Below, one piece after another: positions 1 to 8,830 of a DNA stretch of 64,000 nt. Source of the stretch: Natrialba swarupiae (lineage in GTDB: Archaea; Halobacteriota; Halobacteria; Halobacteriales; Natrialbaceae); contig NZ_VTAW01000016.1 in assembly GCF_008245225.1 (NCBI RefSeq), positions 1 to 64,000 on the forward strand, given 5' to 3'. A model generated the notes under the pieces. That model made no database searches. It saw only the letters and a program-made list of their open reading frames with translations, and was not told the origin of the DNA. A program made the position numbers and the translations under genes. Position 1 is the first letter of the stretch, and each line of letters begins with the position of its first letter.

Positions 1-2
1 AG

Positions 3-68
3 ACGGGCCGAGCACAGTTCAACCAGATTCAGCGCCTACTGGACAAGACAGTGAGGCTGTCGGTGTGA
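3..68 (+). CDS. Possible 3' end of a gene that starts outside the window
   Basis: One forward frame is open from the window edge to a TGA at 66-68 and ends in a helix-like 21-residue tail with mostly G or C at third positions. A second frame is open to 76 but has weaker third-position bias. Nothing identifies a family. From 69 to 156 I see nothing. Confidence 0.25.
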   Translation, partial: TGRAQFNQIQRLLDKTVRLSV

Positions 69-156
69 TCGACTGAGACTAACTCGCGGGCGTCACGGTC
101 GGAAATCGACGGAGACGAAAAACGAACGGGCGACCGAACTGACGGACTCGAGCCGG

Positions 157-954
157 TCAGTCGGCTGCCGGCGGCGACGTCAGTACGTCGGTCTTCTCGG
201 CGGCGTAGCCGAAGACGTCCCGGTAACCGTTCGGCGACATGAGAATCGGGTAAAACGACTCTCCTGCGACCTGGACGTCGCCGTCGGCGGCGGCGAACGT
301 CTCGCCAGCGCTGACTTCGGTAAAGTTGTCGACGAACACCTCGTAGGTGTCGGCTCGGTCCTTGCAGATCACGTCGGTGAGCCGAAACACTGGGAGGTCC
401 CGTCCGACCGTATCCCCCGGCAGTGCGTCGACGGCGGTCAGGAACGACCGCGTCAGCCGGTCGGCGTTCTCGGCTGCTGTCTCCGAGCCCTGGAGGCCGC
501 ATTCGACCTCGATCGTCCGGATCTCGGAGAAGAGCCGTCCCTCCGAGAAGTTGCTGGTCTCGACCATCGCCACGACGGGGAGCTGTGGAACGACCTCGTG
601 TGCGGTCTCGCTTATGCCGTTGACGATCGCAAACGGTTCGGCGTGGCTCTGTGTCGAGTGCATCGAGAAGGTGAGACACCCCTCGAGTTCCTCGACGAGT
701 CGGTGTGCGAGCTGTCCCTCGTGGGTCTTCGCGTTCGGGTCGCCGGGAAACGTCCGGTTCAAATCCTCGTCGACGAACCGAACGCGGCGCTCGAGGGCCG
801 TTTCGTTGGCGACGACGAGTTTCACGGGTCGCTCGACGGCGGGTGGATCGTCGAGGAGTCGTTCGACGGCGCGAACGCCACAGGGCTCGTCGCCGTGAAT
901 ACCGGCGACGACCGCAATCTCCGGCGTTCCCGACCCGAGCTGTGCGACTCTCAT
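157..954 (-). CDS. Succinylglutamate desuccinylase/aspartoacylase family zinc hydrolase
   Basis: This 265-residue protein matches the AstE/AspA branch of the M14-like zinc carboxypeptidase fold. The zinc ligands are visible as His20 and Glu23 in an HGDE motif and a later His99 in an H-S-T context; the family's LNRTFPG substrate-binding motif is at 65-71. The family hydrolyses N-acyl amino acids such as N-acetylaspartate or N-succinylglutamate. No arginine-succinyltransferase genes lie nearby, so the natural substrate is unknown. It starts with ATG and stands alone, convergent to nothing obvious upstream. Family assignment is secure; the exact reaction is inference. Confidence 0.85.
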   Translation of the reverse strand: MRVAQLGSGTPEIAVVAGIHGDEPCGVRAVERLLDDPPAVERPVKLVVANETALERRVRFVDEDLNRTFPGDPNAKTHEGQLAHRLVEELEGCLTFSMHSTQSHAEPFAIVNGISETAHEVVPQLPVVAMVETSNFSEGRLFSEIRTIEVECGLQGSETAAENADRLTRSFLTAVDALPGDTVGRDLPVFRLTDVICKDRADTYEVFVDNFTEVSAGETFAAADGDVQVAGESFYPILMSPNGYRDVFGYAAEKTDVLTSPPAAD

Positions 955-1160
955 TACCTGCTAGTTGGGCTACGTCTTCAAAGGCCGTTCGGTCCGTCGC
1001 AAAACTGATCACACACGGGACAGGTCCGACAGCCACCTCGTGTGATGGTTTCACACGAAGGTGTCGGCGGAACGGCTCGTCGTGGCTCGTGCCGGTTAGA
1101 GGGTCTACTGTTCGTCAGTCCCGCACAACCGCTTTCGGACTCCGGTTATCTCGGGAGATC

Positions 1161-1179
1161 GGTACAGCAAACCGTATCA
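1161..1179 (-). repeat. Dispersed TGATACGG-type repeat, copy 1
   Basis: On the minus strand this reads TGATACGGTTTGCTGTACC, and its TGA is the stop codon of the DUF309 gene. Related copies lie at 19194, 21105, 39430, 42957, 52829 and 63887. Confidence 0.5.
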
Positions 1180-1665
1180 GTCCTCGAGGTCCTCGAGGTA
1201 GGCGTACTCGACAGGCCGGGCCGTCGGTCGGTCGCCGTCGAGCCGGATTCGCCAGTCGTCGATCCGTTCGGGGTCGTCGAGTGCGTTCGTCAGAACCGTC
1301 CGGACCTCGAGGACGTCGACGCCGTAGTAGTCCGCGGGAACGCCACGGAGATACTGCAGCGCAGTCCGGAAGAGCGACCGCATGCCGTCGTCGGTGTCGA
1401 AGTCGTGTCGTTTGTACGCGCCGGCGGCGACCTGGACCATCCCGTGGAGGAACGCGCTCTCGGTCGTCCCCCGGCCGTAGTTGTACCACTCGAGTTCGAA
1501 GCAGTCGTGGCTCTCGTGGTAGTCGCCGGCGTTGAACAGACGCACGCCGTGGACCGTCGCCTCCCGGAGTGTCGCGTGCGCCCAGCGCCCCTCGGCGGCG
1601 AGCCACCCTGTCGGCTCCCCAGACGACGGAGGTGGGGTATCCGGGTTACTGGTGTGGTCGTCCAC
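1177..1665 (-). CDS. DUF309 family protein
   Basis: A 162-residue protein with the DUF309 signature: an [10 protein letters not shown] stretch at 45-54 followed by E-W at 59-60 and an F-x-x-G-x-x-Q-x-A-A-G segment. The conserved His, Glu and Asp residues suggest metal binding, but no activity is established for the family. The start is GTG at 1665. The TGA stop (1177-1179) is also the first three bases of a dispersed repeat that reads TGATACGG on this strand. Confidence 0.8.
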   Translation of the reverse strand: MDDHTSNPDTPPPSSGEPTGWLAAEGRWAHATLREATVHGVRLFNAGDYHESHDCFELEWYNYGRGTTESAFLHGMVQVAAGAYKRHDFDTDDGMRSLFRTALQYLRGVPADYYGVDVLEVRTVLTNALDDPERIDDWRIRLDGDRPTARPVEYAYLEDLED

Positions 1666-1805
1666 GACAGACCGTACGACGGGGGTGCCAAAAAAGACGA
1701 TCCATCGTCTGCGGACTGAAAAAGGACGAACAGCTCGACGAGTAGAAAAAGGACGGACAGATCGACGGACGAACTTATAACGGGTCGGTGAGACGACTCG
1801 AGCGA

Positions 1806-1946
1806 ATGAACTATCCGCGCGGGAAGTGCCAGGACTGCGGAGAACGTCTCTACGAACACGCCGACGGCGGTTACCAGTGTTTGAACTGCGACCAGCGGTA
1901 CGCAGAAGACGTCTTCGACGGCGTTCGCCTCGGCCCCAGTACGTGA
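1806..1946 (+). CDS. Small two-CxxC zinc finger protein (46 aa)
   Basis: A 46-residue reading frame with two zinc-knuckle pairs, C-Q-D-C near residue 8 and C-L-N-C near residue 26, separated by a short acidic linker. This is the arrangement of the very small zinc finger proteins common in haloarchaea, which are thought to act as nucleic-acid or protein adaptors. Codon use is typical of the chromosome. A TATA-like ACTTATAAC at about 1773 gives a short leader. No partner is evident; function is unknown. Confidence 0.75.
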   Translation: MNYPRGKCQDCGERLYEHADGGYQCLNCDQRYAEDVFDGVRLGPST

Positions 1947-2114
1947 CAGGGGGCGGGTGGCGTCCGATCTCCCGGCAGAGTCGTCGAACGGACGCGGGTG
2001 TGCCGGAGCCGCCTAACAGTAATCCGCCTCAGCCCCAGACCGCGAGTCCGTGAGACGTTCACACTCGGTCTCGCGTCTCGCAACGCTTTTGGCCGGAGGG
2101 GGCGGACAGTTTAC

Positions 2115-3617
2115 ATGGCGAACGACGTTCCCGAGCACGGGCCCTATTCTTCGAAACTCGAGGTACCGGAAGCGTTGACCTTCGACGACGTCCTGTTGCG
2201 GCCGAAAGAGAGCCGCGTCGAGCCGGACGACGCCGACCTGACCTCTCGCGTGTCGACATCCGTCGAGGTTTCCGTTCCAATTCTCTCGGCGGCGATGGAT
2301 ACCGTCACCGAGAGCGGCATGGCGATCGCGATGGCTCGCCACGGCGGTCTCGGCATCCTCCATCGCAATATGAACGTCGACGAGATGGTCGAGGAGATCG
2401 ACCGCGTCAAGAGCGCGGACGAACTCATCATCCCACTCGAGTCGGTCGTCACGGCAGACCCCGAAATGTCCGTCCGGGAAGTCGACGACCTGATGGCCCG
2501 CGAGGGCGTCGGCGGCGCGCCGGTCGTCAACACTCGCGGCGAGGTTCTGGGGATCATCTCGAGTACGGACATTCGTCCACACCTCGAGGTCAACGAGGAC
2601 GATCCGGTGACGGAGGCGATGACCGACGAAGTGATCACCGCGCCGACCGACATCGACGCGCGTGATGCGTTCGATCTGATGTACGATCACAAGATCGAAC
2701 GCGTCCCCGTCGTCGACGGCGAGAACCTGCTGGTCGGTCTCGTGACGATGCAGGGCATCCTCCAGCGCCGGGAGTACAAGGAGGCAGTTCGAGACGAGGA
2801 CGGCCGTCTTCGCTGTGGTGTCGCCGTCAGCCCGTTCGAACTCGAGCGCGCCGAGGCGGCCGACGAAGCGGATGCGGACGTGCTCTTTATCGACACCGCC
2901 CACGCACACAACATGAACGTGATCGAGGGTGCCCGCGAGATCGACGAGGCCGTCGAGGCCGACATCGTGGTGGGGAACGTCGGCACGCGCGAGGCCGCCG
3001 CGGAACTGGTCGACTTCGCAGACGGGATCAAAGTCGGCATCGGCCCCGGTTCGATCTGTACGACTCGCATCGTCTCCGGTGCGGGGATGCCCCAGATCAC
3101 GGCGGTCGCACAGGTTGCAGACGTCGCGGCCGAACACGACGTTCCGGTGATCGCTGACGGCGGCATCCGGTACTCGGGTGACGCGATCAAGGCGATCGCA
3201 GCCGGCGCCGACGCAGTCATGCTCGGCTCGTACTTTGCAGGCACTGAGGAAGCGCCCGGCCGCGTCGTGACGATGAACGGGAAAAAGTACAAACAGTACC
3301 GCGGGATGGGATCGGTCGGTGCGATGAAATCCGGCGACGGCGATCGGTACCTCAAGGACGATCCGGCGGACGACGACGAGTACGTCCCCGAGGGGGTCGA
3401 GGCTGCGACGCCCTACAAGGGGACGCTCAAGTCCGAACTTCACCAACTCGCCGGCGGCATGCAGTCGGGAATGGGCTACGTCGGCGCGGGCACCATCCCG
3501 GAGTTCAAGGAGCGCTCCGAGTTCGTCCGCGTCTCCTCGGCTGGACAGGCCGAGAGCCACGCCCACGACGTCGTCATCACCGACGAGGCGCCGAACTACT
3601 CGCCGGACAGCGACTGA
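2115..3617 (+). CDS. guaB: Inosine-5'-monophosphate dehydrogenase
   Basis: This 500-residue enzyme oxidises IMP to XMP with NAD+, the committed step to GTP. The catalytic barrel carries the [10 protein letters not shown] loop with the nucleophile Cys315, and a CBS (Bateman) pair lies at about 110-230, where it senses adenine/guanine nucleotides in other IMPDHs. The G-M-G-S-V-G-A-M segment near residue 395 is the mobile flap region. Length is normal for the full two-CBS form. The start at 2115 was chosen because the family N-terminus begins there; an upstream in-frame extension is not conserved in character. Monocistronic. Confidence 0.97.
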   Translation: MANDVPEHGPYSSKLEVPEALTFDDVLLRPKESRVEPDDADLTSRVSTSVEVSVPILSAAMDTVTESGMAIAMARHGGLGILHRNMNVDEMVEEIDRVKSADELIIPLESVVTADPEMSVREVDDLMAREGVGGAPVVNTRGEVLGIISSTDIRPHLEVNEDDPVTEAMTDEVITAPTDIDARDAFDLMYDHKIERVPVVDGENLLVGLVTMQGILQRREYKEAVRDEDGRLRCGVAVSPFELERAEAADEADADVLFIDTAHAHNMNVIEGAREIDEAVEADIVVGNVGTREAAAELVDFADGIKVGIGPGSICTTRIVSGAGMPQITAVAQVADVAAEHDVPVIADGGIRYSGDAIKAIAAGADAVMLGSYFAGTEEAPGRVVTMNGKKYKQYRGMGSVGAMKSGDGDRYLKDDPADDDEYVPEGVEAATPYKGTLKSELHQLAGGMQSGMGYVGAGTIPEFKERSEFVRVSSAGQAESHAHDVVITDEAPNYSPDSD

Positions 3618-3718
3618 CCCGCTCTCGTCTATCTGTGGATCGTTCTGGGGACGGGGACCGGATCGTCACTCGAGTCGAGAAGGTAACGCCTACGTTCGTC
3701 CGGTCCCGAGTGAGGGGT

Positions 3719-4228
3719 GTGAACCGCCGTACGGTACTGCAGTCTGCCGGTGTGCTCGGAGCTGTCGGCCTCGCGGGCTGTCTCGAGGGGGTCCAGGAGC
3801 ACTTCGAGGGAAGCGTCCAGGGTGTGGTGCCGATCGAGATCTACAGCGAGAGCGACCAGTACTACAACGTCCAGCTGGTCGCCTACGAGCGCGAGACGAA
3901 CCGCCAGACCTACGAGGAGGCCTACGCGGTTACGCCCGGCGAAAACGTCATTCCTCCCCATCTCGAGGGCGTCTACCAGACGCTTCGGATCACCAGGTTC
4001 GACGTGGAAAACGACGACGAGACGGAGGTACGCGAGGTGACGATCACGCCGGATACCGGCCTCGTTCTCGTCTGGCTCGACGAGGACTTCGTCGTCGAGG
4101 TCCGACGCGAGGACAGCGGTGAGACGATAAACGAGACGGAAGACGCCGGTGAGAGTGACGAGGTTCCCGTCGGTCCAGACGACGGAGTTCCCGTCGGCGA
4201 CGATCCGGACAGCGACGATTCTGACTGA
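3719..4228 (+). CDS. Predicted Tat-exported lipoprotein, unknown function
   Basis: From the GTG at 3719 the product is 169 residues and begins with a twin-arginine signal (N-R-R-T-V-L), a short hydrophobic stretch and a lipobox L-A-G-C with Cys21, so it is probably exported folded and lipid-anchored outside the cell. The mature part is a single beta-rich domain without recognisable catalytic residues, ending in a low-complexity Asp/Glu/Ser/Gly tail of about 35 residues. The upstream in-frame ATG at 3635 would bury the signal, so I prefer the GTG. Confidence 0.7.
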   Translation: MNRRTVLQSAGVLGAVGLAGCLEGVQEHFEGSVQGVVPIEIYSESDQYYNVQLVAYERETNRQTYEEAYAVTPGENVIPPHLEGVYQTLRITRFDVENDDETEVREVTITPDTGLVLVWLDEDFVVEVRREDSGETINETEDAGESDEVPVGPDDGVPVGDDPDSDDSD

Positions 4229-4362
4229 GCGGTGTCGAGACCGATTCCGGTTGAGTGTCAACCGACGACGCTCCCAGTACGAACGACTGCGACGGACCGC
4301 TGTACGCCGATACCGGCAGACCACCTACCACCAGACCAGGGTCGTCGTTTTCGAGCGATCGA

Positions 4363-5346
4363 TCAGTGAGTTCCACTCACGTCACCAGCTCGATCCGTTC
4401 GGAGGGCTGCGACGAGGTAGAGACCGATCGCGATCACGACGATGGTCGCTCCCGGACGGAGCGCGAACGTCCACGAGAGGACGATTCCGACGAGGACGGA
4501 GAGTTCTCCGACGACGATCGCGGTGTACACCGTCTCGCGAAAGCTCCCTGCGATCAGGGACGCACACGCGACGGGGACGACGAGCATCGCGGCAACGAGG
4601 ATGACGCCCAGAATCTGCATCGCCCCGACGATCACGAGCGCCGTCAGGACGATCAGCAGGGTGTTGTAGGCGGATACCGGCGCTCTGGCGACTCGAGCGG
4701 CGCGTTCGTCGAACGTGATGAACAGAAACTGTTTGTACGAGAGCGCAACGACCGCGACGACGAGGAGACTGAGGGTGGCCATCAGGGTGACGCTTCGCTC
4801 GTCGGTGATCGAGATGTTGCCGAACAGGTAGCTGTTGATGTCGACGAACGCGAATCCGCCGCCGACGTCGATGAACAGCGTTCCGAGCGCGAAACTCCCG
4901 GTAAGTACGATCGCGATCGGCACGTCGCCGTACGACCCGGTTCGGCGGGCAAGCGCCTGGACGCCGAGGGCACCCACGACCGCGGCGGCGAGCGCGACGA
5001 GCAACAGGCGAGCGTCCCACCCCGAGGCCGCGAACAGCAGGGTTCCGAACGCGACGCCGGCGAAGGCGGTGTGTGCAAGCGTCTCGCCGATCAGCGACAT
5101 CTCCCGGTGAACGAGGAAGACCCCAATGAGTGGGCCGACGATGCCGATGAAGACGCCGACCGTGATCGTGTTCCACATGAAGCGATAACACCCCATCTCG
5201 GTGCCGAGCGCGCGGCCGGTCGAACAGCCAGCGTCGAAGAACCGTTCGGGCATCACGCCGAACGCGACCGGGAGGAAAACGACGAGGACCGCACCTGCGA
5301 TCGTTCCGAGCATCGCCCGAACGACCAGCGCGAGCGATCGTCGCAT
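4363..5346 (-). CDS. Zinc/manganese-type ABC transporter permease (ZnuB family)
   Basis: A 327-residue polytopic membrane protein with about eight or nine hydrophobic segments. It has the ABC-3 family pattern: an H-R-E-M-S-L-I-G-E-T-L-A-H-T-A-F-A-G-V-A cytoplasmic loop near residue 81 and a G-A-M-Q-I-L-G-V motif near 245. It would form the membrane channel for Zn2+ or Mn2+. It begins three bases after the stop of the binding-protein gene, so the two are co-transcribed. No ATPase gene (ZnuC) lies on either side within the window, which is unusual for this transporter type. Confidence 0.88.
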   Translation of the reverse strand: MRRSLALVVRAMLGTIAGAVLVVFLPVAFGVMPERFFDAGCSTGRALGTEMGCYRFMWNTITVGVFIGIVGPLIGVFLVHREMSLIGETLAHTAFAGVAFGTLLFAASGWDARLLLVALAAAVVGALGVQALARRTGSYGDVPIAIVLTGSFALGTLFIDVGGGFAFVDINSYLFGNISITDERSVTLMATLSLLVVAVVALSYKQFLFITFDERAARVARAPVSAYNTLLIVLTALVIVGAMQILGVILVAAMLVVPVACASLIAGSFRETVYTAIVVGELSVLVGIVLSWTFALRPGATIVVIAIGLYLVAALRTDRAGDVSGTH

Positions 5347-5349
5347 CGG

Positions 5350-6837
5350 CTATCGGGCACCGAGCGCTCTGCGGAAGGCCGGGAGGTTGATCTCCACCAT
5401 CTGACCGACGTAGCCGCCGTACCCCTCCTCGTCCCAGGCTTCGACGACGCTCTCGGCCGGCGACACCATCTCGGTGCCCACCACGGTGTCGACTTCCGCC
5501 GCAATCGTCTCCGCCAGCTCCGGGCCGTCGAAATAGTCCCAGAGGACGTACTCGAGGCCGTGCTCCTCGGCGAACTCGACTGCGGCCGCGATCTCGGTAC
5601 CGCTCGGTTCGTCGTCCGGCGAGAGTCCCATCGGTGTGTGAATCTCGAAGCCGTAGCGTTCGCCGAGATACTGAAACGAGTCGTGTCCCGCCAGCAAGAC
5701 GTGGTCGTGTTCCCGATCCGAGAGCGCCTCGCGATACCGGTCGTCGAGCGCCTCGAGTTGCTCGAGGTAGTCGGCGGCGTTCGACGTGTAGACGGACTCT
5801 CGATCGGGGTCGATTTCGATCAGGCGGTCCCGAATGATCTCGACCCCCCTCTGAGCCAAGACCGGATCGGAAAAGAACTTCGCGTCGTACTCGCCGTGGG
5901 AGTGGTCGTGACCGCCGTCTCCGTGGCCATGACCGTGTTCGCCGTCGTCGTGGGAGTGGCCATGATCGTCCGCACTACCGTCGGGACGGCCGTCGTCGCC
6001 GTCACCGACACGAACGTCCAGTCCGGGTGACTCCCAGACGACCTCGTCCTCGACGAGCAACTGGACGACGAGCGTCGCGGTTCCGTCTCCGTCGCCCCGG
6101 ACGTGGACGTGATCGCCGCCACCGTCGACGGCAGCGAACGCGTCGCCGCCCGTGATTCGGACATCGATCGAGTACCTATCCGTCGAGGGATCGATCGTTT
6201 CGCCGTCTTCGTCCTCGACGATTGCCTCGAGCGTTCGCGAGCCGTTGACGGCGACCGCGAGTGGGCCACCGTGCCAGTGGTCGCCGTGTGCGTCGGCGAC
6301 GCGCTCGTCGGTCTCGGAATCGATGAGGTCGATCGCCTGGATCGAACGGGCGTGGGCGATCTCGCCGTCCGCTTCAGCGCGTCCGTGGCCGTCTCCGTGG
6401 CTGTGGCCGTCGTTCTCGTGTGTGTGACCGTGCGCACCGTCGTACTCGAGGAGATCGATCCCGGCTGCGGCGTCGACGAGTGCAACGTCGTCGGCGTGGT
6501 CGACGTCGATCCGGTCGACGGCGTCGTCGACCCAGGTCTGGAACCCTTCGACGCCGAGGTAGACGAAGACGTCCGACTCGACGACGGTCGGGAGGACGTC
6601 GACCGACGGCTGCCACTCGTGACCGTGTTGGCCCGACGGAACGGCGTTGTCGACCTCGTACGCGTCGCCGACCACCGCTCGCGTGAACTCCGAGAGCGTA
6701 AAAAACGACGCGTACGCTCGTCGGTCCCCACGATGGGAGGAGTCGGTCGATCGGTCTGACTCCTCGAGACAGCCGGCGACGGCGCTCACCGATGCGGTTC
6801 CACCGGCGATCAGAAACGTCCGCCGCGTCTGGTTCAT
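5350..6837 (-). CDS. Metal ABC transporter substrate-binding lipoprotein, His-rich (ZnuA-like)
   Basis: A 495-residue Tat lipoprotein (R-R-T-F-L-I, lipobox V-A-G-C with Cys23) with the cluster A-I zinc-binding fold: an S-G-Q-H-G-H-E-W ligand loop near residue 68, a late H-D-S-F-Q-Y-L ligand segment, and a final D-Y-F-D-G region. It is much longer than usual (about 300 residues) because two His/Asp/Gly-rich stretches flank an inserted beta-sandwich-like segment of roughly 100 residues. These stretches probably collect Zn2+ at the cell surface. The insert's role is unknown. First gene of a two-gene unit with the permease. Confidence 0.88.
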   Translation of the reverse strand: MNQTRRTFLIAGGTASVSAVAGCLEESDRSTDSSHRGDRRAYASFFTLSEFTRAVVGDAYEVDNAVPSGQHGHEWQPSVDVLPTVVESDVFVYLGVEGFQTWVDDAVDRIDVDHADDVALVDAAAGIDLLEYDGAHGHTHENDGHSHGDGHGRAEADGEIAHARSIQAIDLIDSETDERVADAHGDHWHGGPLAVAVNGSRTLEAIVEDEDGETIDPSTDRYSIDVRITGGDAFAAVDGGGDHVHVRGDGDGTATLVVQLLVEDEVVWESPGLDVRVGDGDDGRPDGSADDHGHSHDDGEHGHGHGDGGHDHSHGEYDAKFFSDPVLAQRGVEIIRDRLIEIDPDRESVYTSNAADYLEQLEALDDRYREALSDREHDHVLLAGHDSFQYLGERYGFEIHTPMGLSPDDEPSGTEIAAAVEFAEEHGLEYVLWDYFDGPELAETIAAEVDTVVGTEMVSPAESVVEAWDEEGYGGYVGQMVEINLPAFRRALGAR

Positions 6838-7086
6838 GCTTCGACTCTCGCCGTGGCGTGGTAATACGTGCTGTGAATGGGGCCAAATACTGCGCTAACT
6901 CCGTTGTCACCCTGAATAAGTAAACAATTGGGCAGAATATGGGGGAATAATAAGGGGTCCTATCGGATATTCCCTGAAAAAGCGCTGCCACGGTGGACCC
7001 GGAGAATCAGCCTCGAGAGGCCGTTTGTGCGCCGTTGGGCGTACAGCCGCGTTTCGAACCGGTGGGCGAGGTCGCCGTCGCCGCTC

Positions 7087-7626
7087 TCACGAGAGACGGC
7101 TGGCGACGTCCGCTTCCGTGATGATTCCGACGGTGTCGCCGGCCTCCGTGATCATCACGGCCTTGTAGTGTTCGAGTAAGTTGCCGATCTCGTCGAGCGT
7201 CGCGTCTTTCGACACCGTCGGAAAGCTCTCGCTCATGTGGTCTTCGATGGGTTCGTCTCGAGCGCCGGAGTCGACGTGGACTAGATCGCTCTGGCTGATC
7301 GATCCGACGGGGATCCCCTCTTGGATCACCGCGAGTTGGGAGTACGCTTCCGACTCCATCTTCCGTGCGGCCTCGCTCACGGGATCGTCGGGTGAGACGC
7401 TGACGACGGCTTCGTTCATCAGATCATCGGCCCGAACGACGTCGCTTTCGGCTTTCTCGAGGGCGTTGACGATTCGACGGAGCGTCGAGAGGCGGGGATC
7501 GACGTCACCGCCTTCGATACGGGCGATCAACGGCTGTGAGACGTCGGCTTTGTCGGCCAGTTCGCTCTGGGTGAGCCCGAGATCGGTCCGTCGCTGACGC
7601 AGGTCCGCTGGTGTCGGCAGTTCCAT
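7087..7626 (-). CDS. XRE-type helix-turn-helix protein with paired CBS domains
   Basis: A 179-residue protein with an N-terminal Cro/C1-type HTH at about 8-60 (L-T-Q-S-E-L-A-D-K-A-D-V-S-Q-P) followed by two CBS motifs at about 65-179. Such archaeal fusions are thought to be DNA-binding regulators gated by adenine nucleotides or SAM bound between the CBS motifs. The gene is monocistronic. No operator can be assigned, and its targets are unknown. Architecture is clear; ligand and regulon are not. Confidence 0.85.
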   Translation of the reverse strand: MELPTPADLRQRRTDLGLTQSELADKADVSQPLIARIEGGDVDPRLSTLRRIVNALEKAESDVVRADDLMNEAVVSVSPDDPVSEAARKMESEAYSQLAVIQEGIPVGSISQSDLVHVDSGARDEPIEDHMSESFPTVSKDATLDEIGNLLEHYKAVMITEAGDTVGIITEADVASRLS

Positions 7627-7701
7627 ACCGACACATAACTACGGGTTATAGAAAGTGTTTTGGGTGCCGTACAGCCTTGGCGGATCGCCCGTCACCGATA
7701 G

Positions 7702-8052
7702 TTACTCGTCGGGAACCTCGATGACTTCGATAACGGAGAGTGGGACGTCGCGCAACGCGCCACCGACTTCGCTCTTTGCGATCCTCGAGGCGTGTTCTTC
7801 CCCGTCGGCGTTGAACACGTCCATCTCGAGTGCGAGACCGACGAGGGCGGTCTCCGCCGCGACGAACGCCGAATCGAACGGCTCCCCACACGCGGGACAG
7901 CCGGTAGCGCCGACCTCGACCTCGACGTACTCCATCCCCTCGTTGTTCAGTCGTTTCCCAGCCTCGCTTACGGCGACGCCGATTGCGTCGTCAATCTCCT
8001 CGACGTCACGAACGAGCCACGCGGCTTCCATCGCGACGAGATAGTTTCCCAT
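7702..8052 (-). CDS. UPF0212 (DUF555) family protein
   Basis: A 116-residue archaeal protein starting M-G-N-Y-L-V-A-M-E-A-A-W-L-V-R-D-V, the diagnostic N-terminus of UPF0212, with one C-P-A-C pair near residue 52 that may bind zinc with other ligands. The family is conserved across euryarchaea without a known role. It lies upstream of and in the same direction as the XRE-CBS gene, 75 bp apart, so co-transcription is possible. Confidence 0.85.
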   Translation of the reverse strand: MGNYLVAMEAAWLVRDVEEIDDAIGVAVSEAGKRLNNEGMEYVEVEVGATGCPACGEPFDSAFVAAETALVGLALEMDVFNADGEEHASRIAKSEVGGALRDVPLSVIEVIEVPDE

Positions 8053-8361
8053 ACGTCCTCGATGGTCCCAGGGGTTTCCTGCTTTGCGGTTCGGCTTTTT
8101 GCTCGTCGATCGGCGATTTTACCGAGACGGATTCGATAGTAGTCACTGCAATCAGTTGCAGAGTTACTACCGCGTGTGGGCCGAAACGGGCTGACAGGCG
8201 TCCACACGGCGCATTCGGCGCGCACGTGAGCCGAATAATGGCGATAAGTTACGAGAATTGTGTCGGTCGATTCTTCCCTGCTTAGTCGGATCTCCACTCG
8301 AGTGCGCCTCTGGTTTCTCCCGACGAAAGCTCAGTTGAATCGCATGACTCCGGCGACCTGA
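8053..8361. other. Intergenic region without a gene
   Basis: About 310 bp between the UPF0212 start and the palindrome upstream of the small membrane protein gene. Neither strand shows a frame with chromosomal codon bias. No hairpin or repeat stands out. Confidence 0.5.
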
Positions 8362-8388
8362 AAGACTATTAATAACCATTATAGTCTT
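8362..8388. promoter_or_regulatory. Near-perfect palindrome upstream of a TATA box
   Basis: AAGACTAT and ATAGTCTT form 8-bp arms around an 11-bp AT-rich centre, ending 15 bp before the TATA element at 8404. The position just upstream of the archaeal BRE/TATA fits an activator or repressor site for the small membrane protein gene. Confidence 0.5.
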
Positions 8389-8403
8389 CACGATTCAAGA
8401 AAA

Positions 8404-8410
8404 CTTATAT
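8404..8410 (+). promoter_or_regulatory. Strong BRE/TATA promoter for the 57-aa membrane protein gene
   Basis: TTATATA preceded by an A-rich BRE-like stretch, 32 bp from the ATG at 8442. Transcription would start about 8430-8435, giving a leader of under 12 nt. Confidence 0.6.
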
Positions 8411-8441
8411 ACTCCCTGCGTCTGAGCACGGCTGAACGCTG

Positions 8442-8615
8442 ATGATATCCCGCGTGTACCGCGCGACGCTGTTCGCACTGTACCAACTGTGTATTGTGAT
8501 CGGAATCGTCGCAATGCCGCTCGCAATCGCCACCCGACAGGCCGGGCTCTCCCTGCCAATCCACCGTCTGCTCTCGAACGTCGAACAGGCGTACGAGACC
8601 GCCCACGCTCAATGA
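8442..8615 (+). CDS. Small single-pass membrane protein (57 aa)
   Basis: A 57-residue frame with one hydrophobic helix at about 8-30 flanked by Arg residues on the N side and a polar amphipathic C-terminal tail. Codon use is haloarchaeal and it sits behind a strong TATA box and a palindromic candidate operator. The short distance to psmB (216 bp) with a separate psmB promoter suggests an independent unit. No homologous function is recognised. Confidence 0.65.
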   Translation: MISRVYRATLFALYQLCIVIGIVAMPLAIATRQAGLSLPIHRLLSNVEQAYETAHAQ

Positions 8616-8807
8616 CGTAACACACGCCAGTTCGAACGGTATGCGATCCGTCGTTCCGGGTGGGACCACAGAGCGGTCGCGGCCACACCGGGAGATCGGG
8701 ACAGCAGTCCGCACGACACCTGTCGGCGGACAGCGGCGATCGGACCACCGGCGGTCGGACACCACCTAAAGCGGAAACGACGGAGGTGAACGCCGCTCTT
8801 TTATACC

Positions 8808-8815
8808 GTGCCGGT
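8808..8815 (+). promoter_or_regulatory. TATA box of psmB
   Basis: CTTTTATA lies about 20 bp before the psmB ATG, so the transcript is expected to be leaderless or nearly so. Confidence 0.45.
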
Positions 8816-8830
8816 CGTAAAGGTCTGTCA

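Noticed and set aside
5880..6440. Repetitive GTGGCCATG-like DNA suggesting a repeat array
   Set aside because: It encodes the His/Asp/Gly stretches of the metal-binding lipoprotein.
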